This document shows positions 56,818-64,000 of a stretch of 64,000 nt of DNA, in pieces. The stretch lies in NCBI RefSeq assembly GCF_963576675.1, contig NC_088918.1:58299501-58363500 (forward strand), written 5' to 3'. The translations under genes were made by a program, and so were the position numbers. Position 1 is the first letter of the stretch. Each line of letters begins with the position of its first letter. The stretch comes from Euphorbia lathyris (taxonomy: Eukaryota > Streptophyta > Magnoliopsida > Malpighiales > Euphorbiaceae). The notes under the pieces are model-generated. The model did not search any database. It had not been told where the DNA came from and saw only the letters and a program-made list of their open reading frames with translations.

Positions 56818-58867
56818 CTAAACATTTACAACATCATCCTTTTTGGGGTCCTTCTCAAAAGACGCATCCTTCGAAGGAACCTCACTTTCCATATCGACAA
56901 TCCCCGCTTGAGGAGCCGCGCTATCAATCTCCACTGCATTTGCCTTGTCACCCGCCTCTTTGGATGCCTCGCAAAGATCATCCACTTCGAGGTTGACAAT
57001 CGGCTTGCTTTCCTCGTCTGATCCTTTCAGCTCTTTCCTGACTTGATCACGGATAAAGTCACAGGGATTCGGAACCTTATCATATCTAATAGCATCTTCA
57101 ACCTCGGGGACCACGTACTCTGGATCCACAAAATCAATCTCCGGGTAGGCGAGTCTAACATAGGCCATGATCCGCTCACCATAATAATAAGCTCAGCTAC
57201 CCACCATAATCTCTGTATTTAACAAAGCAGATTTATGATCCTTGGCATCTTCCGCCATCTTCTCCTTCAGCTTGCGGATCTCATCATCCTTGCTTTTATT
57301 AAGCGCAATGGCGGCAGCAGCATTTGCGCTAACAACAGCCACTTCATTCTCCAGCCTTTTGATTGTAGCTTCATCGGCGACTCCCTGGAGAAGATCCGCC
57401 TCCATTGCGCGTATATGAGCATAGGCCTGACAAAGCAAGAAGGTCATTTAGAAACAAAGTCTCCCTCATAGAGATCACTCTTTCATCTAAAAATGTAAAG
57501 TAAGAAAAGAAAAACTTACCGAAAGAAGATCTCTTTTTCCCATCTTGGTATGGGCGGATCCGGAGAACTTGGTTTGGTTCTCTTGTACTTCTCCAAACTG
57601 GCTGATGGCTTCGTCCAGGTCATTTACAACCGCTTCATTTCCAAGAGACCCCTTAGCACCATACTTGGAGAACCAGTACTTCCCCAAGTTAGGTTTGACC
57701 ACCTACACAAAAGAAGCAAAGATTAAAGTCTATAGCCAGAGAGCAAAGAAAGTTAAAGAAGCCATACTTGTTCTTGGTTGAGGCCGAACCAATCTATTAT
57801 GGGCTTCCCAGCCCTTGAAGCGTTCGCTAGCAACTTCTCTCCGCCAGCAGCAACCGCCCTTGTCTTCTTTCTTGGGGGGATCACAATACCTTCTAGGGGG
57901 CGTTTCTCGTCCCGCTTGCTGGGATTCGCCACTTGCAAATTCTTATGTGCCTCCATCTCCTTCTGCTTCTTACGTCTCTCTACAAGGGCGCGACTTGCCT
58001 CAGATAATTCCCTGACAAGGGGACAACAAAATAATCAAGGTTCAAGGAAAGAACAAAGGTACCTTCATCAAGTTGGGTAAACTTCATGTAAGTGATCTCA
58101 GCCTCCACTCGATGGACTAAGGGAATATCGCTCATCATGAATTCCAGAGCATTGGCGTATGTCCAGAAATCAGTTTTGACGCTCTTCATAAGGTTCGCCA
58201 CCTTCTCCTCCATATCAGTCAACAGAAGCAAGTCAGTAGCCATATGTTGAGGCTTGTAATTCCAATTCCTTGGGAAGCCCTGAGATTCGCCCTCTTTCAC
58301 TTTGACGAAGAAGAACTTTTCATCCTAGAGATGAATGTTCGACATCTTATCACTGAAAGGCGAATAGCCTCTAAACTTAACGAAGGTTATGAAAGATTCG
58401 TTCTGACACCGTGAAGGTTTATGGAGGGATCGGAAGACCCGGGGAGCAAGGGTTACCCCGAGATTGGAAGCTAAGAAGTGATCTAACGCCATGTCCAACC
58501 AGCCGTTCGGATGCAGCTGGCAGACTGCGATCCCAAAGAAGTCAAGAATATCTCCTATCACTTGAGGAAGAGGAAGACGAAAGCCCCTTTCAACATGGCT
58601 TCTATACACAGAAATAAATCCCCTAGGGGGACAGGCGGGTCGCTGATGGGCATCTGCCAAGATGATCTCATAGTCCTTCATCCACGAATAACGATCCGCC
58701 AAATTGGCAAGATCCATGGGGCTCATGCGAGAGGAAGTGATCTCTGCACGGGGCCTCTTTTTCCTAGTTGGGGTTGAAGAAGAAGCCTCCATCCCAGAAG
58801 CAGTTCTAGAGTTTATCGCTGGAGCAACAGGGGCTACCGTGGCGGAAGGGTTTTGGGTTTCAATCAA
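56818..58867 (-). pseudogene. Tat antisense accessory gene (putative gypsy-type transposon protein), multi-exon
   Basis: On the minus strand from ATG 58867 the first exon encodes the PF04195-like domain (HVERGFRLPLPQVIGDIL, ICQ-type VCQLHPNGW, then KFFFVKVKEGE). An in-frame TAG lies near 58325. The exon then probably ends at a GTACCT donor near 58060. Further open blocks at about 58010-57775, 57700-57505, 57430-57205 and 57170-56818 are bounded by plausible AG acceptors and GT donors (for example TTTGTCAG and CGGTAAGTTT). Later exons encode a basic segment (PPRKKTRA) and a coiled-coil-like region (TIKRLENEVAVV). Antisense ORFs are known in Tat elements such as Grande and RIRE2. Function unknown. 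Confidence 0.7.
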
Positions 58868-59342
58868 ACCAAATCAACGATTCCTACGCTCCCTCACAGT
58901 ATTACGCAATTCCAATAAATCGCAACTCGAAGTACTCTCGGAAGAATTTGTGCTCTCAGAAGAAGTCCAACTGAGCGAATGCTCAGAGGAACTAGTCAAA
59001 TTAAAAAGCTCGGTAGTAGAGCCGGAGGAAGAACTCATAAAATCAAGATGGTAGCAAAATAGAACGAAAAGATCAACTTACATGAAAAATCAAAAGCTTC
59101 AAATACTTGGAGTTCCTGACACAAGGAGAGATCTGGAAAACGCAGGAAAATATCGAAAAGCTTGAGCAAATGATGAAGTGAAATGGAAGAAAGAGAGAAG
59201 GTGTTTTGTCAAAAAATGCCACTTACCTCGAGCGGTGTGCCCTGGACACCTGTCGCTCGGTGGATGGTCTGGGACAGAGCAACCATTAATGAGATGCCTC
59301 TTGACGGCACGCCAGGAAGTCTAAAAGCCCTAAAGGACTTTA
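58868..59342. other. Tat region between antisense gene start and LTR
   Basis: Upstream region of the antisense gene. Several short frames are open on both strands but no domain was recognised. Confidence 0.5.
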
Positions 59343-59876
59343 GTGTCACTTCGGGCGGGCTTCTGATAACATCCTAATATTATTTACGGGACTAAAAGGG
59401 AAATTGACCAAACGACTGCGTATCGAGGCAATCGGGAAAACTATGGCGTATCAAGTAAGCTACCAAGGAGGTAGATCACATAGATTTCTCCACACGCTAT
59501 CCGTAGTCAAACCTACGGGAGACCCGCCATCACATCTCGATCCGCCCCCAGAACGGCTGAGCCGATTCCCGATAAAGGCAACTAATAATCCATTAATGAG
59601 CTAACGGTCATACTTAAATGAGATCAGTAACCGCCATTAATGGAGCATTAATGGAGACTTTTAGGTTACCAATGGTTACAACTATATGACTATAAATAGC
59701 TTGCATCCCAAGCTATTGAGGTACACATTCATGCTCTCCTAAACCTCACTTTGTGCTTACAGTTTATTCTATTATTTTATACTGACTTTGGCATCGGAGC
59801 TTCCCCCTGCTGATCCTAACGGCGCCCCCCGCATGGAAGGATACCGATCGAGAATTCACCACCAGTCATCAACATA
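59343..59876 (+). repeat. Probable Tat 3' LTR
   Basis: A TATA box (TATAAATA) lies at 59691-59698. The stretch ends CATCAACA at about 59876, next to copia sequence. The start is uncertain: TGTCACTTCGG at 59345 or TGATAACATCC at 59364. The missing 5' LTR prevents confirmation. Confidence 0.5.
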
Positions 59877-59884
59877 TTACAATC

Positions 59885-60767
59885 ACCAATGCATATGAAC
59901 TAGGCACGCTAATAGTCTTCCATTTGGACTAGTTCCAACCGGGCATTGCCTTAATCCATGTAGATATAGTATGACCAAATTATAGGCGATGTGCAAGTAC
60001 CTTGGTAAATGGATTAGCAACATTGTTCTTGGTGTCAAGCCTTTGCAATGTAATGTCACATCTGTTATGGATCTCTCGAGTAATGTGAAACTTTATAAGT
60101 ACATGTTTGGATCTTTTGTGTGATCAAGACTCCAGTGCTTGTGCTATGGCACCGTTGTTGTCATAAAAAACATCAACTGGGCTTAGGATAGTAGGAACTA
60201 CTCCTAAGTCAATTATGAACTTCTTAATCCAAACTACTTCCTTTCTAGTGTCGTATGCAACTATGTACCCAGCTTCCGTTGTAGAATCAACAATGGTTGG
60301 CTGCTTTGAAGACCTCTAACTAATGACACTGCCATTTAGGAGAAAAATATAACCAGATTGTGATAGGTTCTGATCCTTTTAGTCTCAAAAACCGCATTAG
60401 GGTAACCTGGTACTGCCAGCTCCTCTTGACCACCAAACACTAAGAAAACATCATTGGTACGGTTAAGGTACTTCAAGATAGCCTTGACTACCTTTCAATG
60501 CACCTCGTCGAGATCTGACTATAGTACTGACTAGTCATGCTTAATGCAAATGCAACTTCTGGCCTTGTACATAACATAGAGTACATGATAGATATCCAAT
60601 AGCTCACGCATAAGGAATCTTCACCATGTTCTCCTAGTCCTGCTTTGTCAAAAGACAATCTTTCTTACCAAGCTTCAACCTATGACGCAATAGGCATGAA
60701 TCCTTTCTTAGCCTTCTCCATGTTGAACCTTCTAAGAACTTTATCTATGTACGATGTCTGACTCTAT
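59885..60767 (-). pseudogene. Degenerate copia fragment: RT end and RNase H
   Basis: On the minus strand, broken frames show RT C-terminal sequence (YIDKVLRRFNMEKAKKG near 60745-60695) and RNase H (VDSTTEAGYIVAYDT, VVWIKKFIIDLG and YDNNGAIAQA between about 60300 and 60130). Many stops and frameshifts are present. It lies next to the second fragment (60938-61735), with the integrase and most of RT missing. Confidence 0.78.
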
Positions 60768-60937
60768 AAGGTCTTTTTGTGCTGTAAAATCTCTTTTTTG
60801 TCAAAAAAAAATCCAAATCTATTTTTTCTCTCTCATTCGTCTACCAGTTTTCTATCGAATGTATATTGAATTTGGCAAAAAACTATTGAAATTCAAATTA
60901 AAAACTGCTAGAAACTGTCCATCGTAGCCGATCGGCT
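60768..60937. repeat. Unclassified repeat R, copy 2, inside the copia fragment
   Basis: About 170 bp matching 51683-51857, placed between the two copia fragments where integrase and RT sequence should be. Confidence 0.78.
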
Positions 60938-61735
60938 ACAGACCAAGATGATAGTGACAAATATATGTAGGATTTAGTTCATTACTCTTAATCCTTTTAG
61001 CATTTATGTTATAAATAGAATTACTACATTTTAGGTCGAGGATATATAAACCATTTTCAAGAAATGCAGTTCCATAAACAATATTGTCACATTGAATAGA
61101 AACGCTACCATGTCCAGTATTAAAAATAAAACCTGAAATATCCAACATAGGAACTGAAATATTCCTGCGCATTGCAGGTACAAAATAGAAATCTCTAAGT
61201 TCTAAAACTAATCCACTAGGCATCTCTAAAGATACTCTCCAATCTCCAAGGCCTTTACACGAGCATCATTGCCAACTCGAAGGTCCACCTCATCAGATCC
61301 CAGCAACCTCATATTTCTTAGTCTATGCATATTTGAACAAATGTGAGTACACATCCAGTGTCTAAGACTCAAGATGTAGAAATAGCCAGATTAATTTCAA
61401 CAACGTAAATACCTGAAGTGCTAGCCTTGCCCTTATGTTTCTCTCTTAGCTTTGGATGCACGTTCGTCCAGTGTCTCATCTCTTTGCACTCATGGCAGAT
61501 GTCATCTGCCGAAGCAACCTAACCTTAGGGCTTGTCACCTTCTTAGCCTTTGACTTGACCTTTTGGGCCTTCACCTTAGACTTGGATTTGGCCTTTCCTA
61601 TAGGCACGTTGCTCTTGTTCACTAGCAGTACTTCAAGAGTCCTTTTAAAGGATTGCTCAACAAGCTTCAGCATGTCGTGCAATTCAACTACAAACTTATC
61701 AAGCCCTTGCATATGGTAGTGCATGAGAAACTGAA
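60938..61735 (-). pseudogene. Degenerate copia fragment: gag end, protease, pre-integrase
   Basis: On the minus strand it reads gag C-terminus (LHDMLKLVEQSFKRTLEVLLV, about 61690-61620) and a damaged zinc knuckle (CHECKEMRHW with the last Cys lost, about 61490). The protease site DTGC lies near 61360. The pre-integrase region (VLELRDFYFVPAMRRNISVPML...) forms an open frame at 61223-60936. It belongs with 59885-60767. Confidence 0.78.
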
Positions 61736-62417
61736 TGCTACTGAAATGAACTGAACTGAAGTTTAACTGAACTGAAATTACTGATACTGAACTAACCTGT
61801 TTATTTTTTCTAATTTTATAATTGACCACGTATACCCTTAATTTCTTCAATTAAACCCCCATAATTTCAATTGGATCCCTATTGTTTTAATTTTTTTCAA
61901 TTGGGCCCCTCCATATTATGATCTAACCCCATTTGTTTATTTTATTTTATTTCCCCTCAATTCTTATTTTGCTTTATTAAATAAATAGGAAATTTAGTAA
62001 TCAATTATTCGGTGATTAATCGAGTAATAGAAAATTCATCGGTGACCCGGTTAATTAATCGACTTCCAATTCAACATTAGTTATTGATTTCATTTCACAT
62101 AAAATTCTTCGTATGTTTTCTCGCTCACTAATTTGATTTCTTTCGTTGTGGAATTATTTTATTTTATTTTGTCAAATTCCCGATTCCAAAATCAGTACAC
62201 ATAATCAATCCCGACTTTCATTAAATTGTATATAAAATAATATAACATTAAATCTCAAATGTTATTTTAGATTTAATTAACATTTTATACCATAATACAT
62301 GTAAATTATTCAATACTAAAATTCTTTTTGTTTTCTCACGTACATTTCATATATGCGGATCAAAAGGTAACTTTTTAACAAATAAATAATATCGTGTATG
62401 CAATACGAGTTCTTATA
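61723..62417. other. ACTGAA-rich tract and featureless AT-rich spacer
   Basis: Imperfect repeats of ACTGAA occupy about 61723-61795. The rest to 62417 is AT-rich with CAATTG(G)...CCC phrases and no recognisable gene or element. Confidence 0.6.
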
Positions 62418-62600
62418 TTAAGCACTCGGTCTTCCATGTCACTTGGAGGACCCCCAATTCACATTTGGACATGTGTATTGTGACCCCACATAATAATTAA
62501 AATAGTGGGACCTCTTATAATATGTGTGGGTCCATGTTACACGTATCAAAATATATATGGGAGGTCCTCCATTTGACTTGGAGAACGAGGTGCTTCTAAT
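62418..62600. mobile_element. Fold-back MITE, unclassified
   Basis: The two halves are imperfect inverted repeats. The left end AAGCACTCGGTCTTCC...CACTTGGAGGACC matches the inverted right end AAGCACCTCGTTCTCC...AAATGGAGGACC, and the complementarity extends through GACCCCACAT / ATGTGTGGGTCC toward the centre. No target duplication could be fixed, so the superfamily is open. Confidence 0.6.
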
Positions 62601-63030
62601 AATTTGCCATGCAATATACACGAAAAACATTGGTTAATTTGGGATGTCATCCTAGAAGATAAAAAGTAAAAGGAAATGATTCGAATTAATTTGAGAATGT
62701 TGCTCAAACCACTAAATAATACATCTAAATACTCTTGTTTAGAATTCGCTTTTCATTTCTGTATATGTTATGTACGGAAAATTGGACCAAATTTTAAAAC
62801 AATAAATACGATTATGTATGTGTCATATACATAATCGGACACTAATACAAACCTTAAAGACACTCGAAATTGGAATCATAAAATTACGAACATATAGAGT
62901 TTGCTTTTAGTAAAAGAGATAATAGGATAGCATATAAAAAACACACAATATCATGTATCGGATGCTAAATCTCTCTATAGTCCATCTTTATTATAGATTT
63001 GAAACAATTCTGCATCTATTTACACATTAG
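62601..63030. other. AT-rich spacer, nothing recognised
   Basis: No gene, terminal repeat or motif could be supported here. Confidence 0.6.
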
Positions 63031-63680
63031 AGATTTGAAGGGCCCACGAGTTCACCAACAGCTCCACCATTAGTATGATATTGTCCGTTTTGGACCAAGC
63101 CCGCACGGATTTGTTTTTGGGCTCCTTCCCAAAAGGCCTCACTCTAATGTAGTTGGTGAACTTCTTTATAAACTATGTAACTCCATTGTATCTTTCCGAT
63201 GTGGGACTTGGGATGTATACCCAACAATCCTCCCCTCAGACCAAAGACCACAAGCCTCCCCTTCAGGGATAATCTGTCTAATCATCTTGTACCGCCGCCA
63301 ACCCGCGAAACACGCCGCCTGACCACCACAATATCAGGAAGACTTTCGACACAAGGCACCAAGCATATATTTCCCATCGCGAGGTCACACTGAGAGCCTC
63401 CCACATCTCCTTAGATCTCATGCACTATGATTCCGAGCATTGTGTGCACGTTCTCCCAGCCGAACCATCGGTTCTGATACTATTTGAAGGGCCCACGAGT
63501 TCACCAACAACTCCACCATTAGTATGATATTGTCCGCTTTGGGCCAAGCCCGCACGGATTTGTTTTTGGGCTCCTTTCCAAAAGGCCTCACTCTAATGTA
63601 GTTGGTGAACTTCTTTATAAACTATGTAACTCCTTTGTATCTTTTCGATGTGGGACTTGGGATGTATACCCAACAAGATT
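63031..63680 (-). mobile_element. TRIM retrotransposon (63036-63675)
   Basis: It has two 191-bp LTRs at 63036-63226 and 63485-63675 with about six differences, TG...CA ends on either strand, and a 5-bp target duplication AGATT (63031-63035 and 63676-63680). Read on the minus strand the LTR starts TGTTGGGTATAC. A PBS-like AGTATCAGAACC (near initiator tRNA-Met) adjoins the right-hand LTR and a PPT GAGGGGAGGAT adjoins the left-hand LTR. The internal region is 258 bp without coding capacity. Size and layout are those of a terminal-repeat retrotransposon in miniature. Confidence 0.92.
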
Positions 63681-64000
63681 AGAGATATTCAAGAAAGTGA
63701 ATTAAATGTGAACAAAGAAAAGAAACAAACAAAATATTTGGAAGTGCTTCTAATGATGTTAAATATTGTTGACATTTTTTCTATTTCTCTCCATTCATTT
63801 GGTGTCAAATCTCTATGTAAGCCGAAACAAATAACATATTACAAATTGGACACAAAATTAAATAGTTTGTCGTATAAACAAAGTGAAGACACGATCATAA
63901 AGACGATCATTCCTACAAAAATTGAGGATTCCCCCTATATAATATTTTGATAAAAACATATTAGCTAAACAATATTATATAACACGTGATTGATAAAAAC
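63681..64000. other. Right edge, nothing recognised
   Basis: AT-rich sequence. The 100-codon frame that starts inside the TRIM LTR (63648) is judged incidental. Confidence 0.55.

Larger units (their letters stand above)
52222..59876 (+). mobile_element. Tat-lineage Ty3/gypsy element, 5'-truncated
   Basis: It lacks the 5' LTR and nearly all of gag. The remaining order is gag tail, protease, RT, RNase H, a second archaeal-type RNase H, integrase, an antisense accessory gene and a probable 3' LTR. The extra RNase H and the antisense ORF behind pol are known features of Tat/Ogre/Retand-type elements. No target duplication can be scored because the left end is missing. Confidence 0.88.

Noticed and set aside
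58411..59054. Plus-strand ORFs opposite the Tat antisense gene
   Set aside because: The minus strand carries the recognisable domain here. The plus frames are shorter, overlapping shadows.
63648..63950. 100-codon ORF at the right edge
   Set aside because: It begins inside a TRIM LTR and continues into AT-rich DNA without any recognisable composition or domain.
1..64000. tRNA, rRNA or miRNA genes
   Set aside because: No cloverleaf with conserved A and B boxes and no rRNA signature was noticed. tRNA-like words found are retroelement primer-binding sites. A tRNAscan or Rfam run would settle this.

Overview
The window is repeat-rich nuclear DNA of a flowering plant, most likely a eudicot. It holds Ty3/gypsy elements of the Athila and Tat lineages, a Ty1/copia element of the SIRE/Maximus lineage, a gag-only TR-GAG element, a TRIM, solo LTRs, two Helitrons, MITEs and a decayed endogenous caulimovirid. 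The species cannot be named from this. No complete host gene, tRNA or rRNA gene was recognised. Almost everything is transposon, and the main information lies in how the elements are nested and in the noncoding modules they carry.

Left third (1-28.2 kb). An endogenous pararetrovirus runs from 439 to about 28.2 kb. Its coat-protein ORF is split by a 531-bp hAT-type MITE (2094-2624, 8-bp target duplication) that lands inside the CCHC zinc knuckle, and again by a Helitron (2651-25109). The Helitron keeps a C-terminal helicase remnant. It hosts a 15.4-kb Athila element (4469-19870, target duplication ATAAT) and a 2.2-kb TR-GAG element (20732-22963, target duplication ATAGA). The Athila element in turn hosts a solo LTR (13867-15727, target duplication CAAAC). 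This gives a relative order of events: virus, then MITE and Helitron, then Athila and TR-GAG, then solo LTR. Downstream of pol the Athila element carries two related ATHILA-ORF1-type ORFs. Each is preceded by the same kind of module found in the LTR: an ATTCTC palindrome and a GC-rich hairpin, then a TATA box and an ATG.

Middle (28.2-51.3 kb). After some exon-like sequence comes a SIRE solo LTR (29292-30758) and about 2.15 kb of flank (H). Then comes a SIRE element with a truncated 5' LTR (32912-44461), and then the same flank H again. The simplest history is one full SIRE insertion, a tandem duplication of the element plus flank, and LTR-LTR recombination in the first copy. Later a minus-strand non-autonomous Helitron entered the second flank copy, leaving the first copy as a perfect empty site. 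After that a 1.63-kb stretch (3' LTR end, flank and Helitron end) was duplicated in tandem. The SIRE gag, pol and env-like frames have decayed almost only by in-frame stops.

Right (51.3-64 kb). A 5'-truncated Tat-lineage element (52222 to about 59876) has pol with an extra RNase H and an antisense, apparently intron-containing accessory gene. It is followed by a degenerate minus-strand copia fragment interrupted by a repeat also seen at 51.7 kb, a fold-back MITE near 62.5 kb, and a complete minus-strand TRIM (63036-63675, target duplication AGATT).

Functionally the window holds retroelement gag-pol machinery in various states of decay. Only the TR-GAG gag ORF (21352-22212) and the post-RT viral ORF (27190-27939) are uninterrupted and of plausible length.
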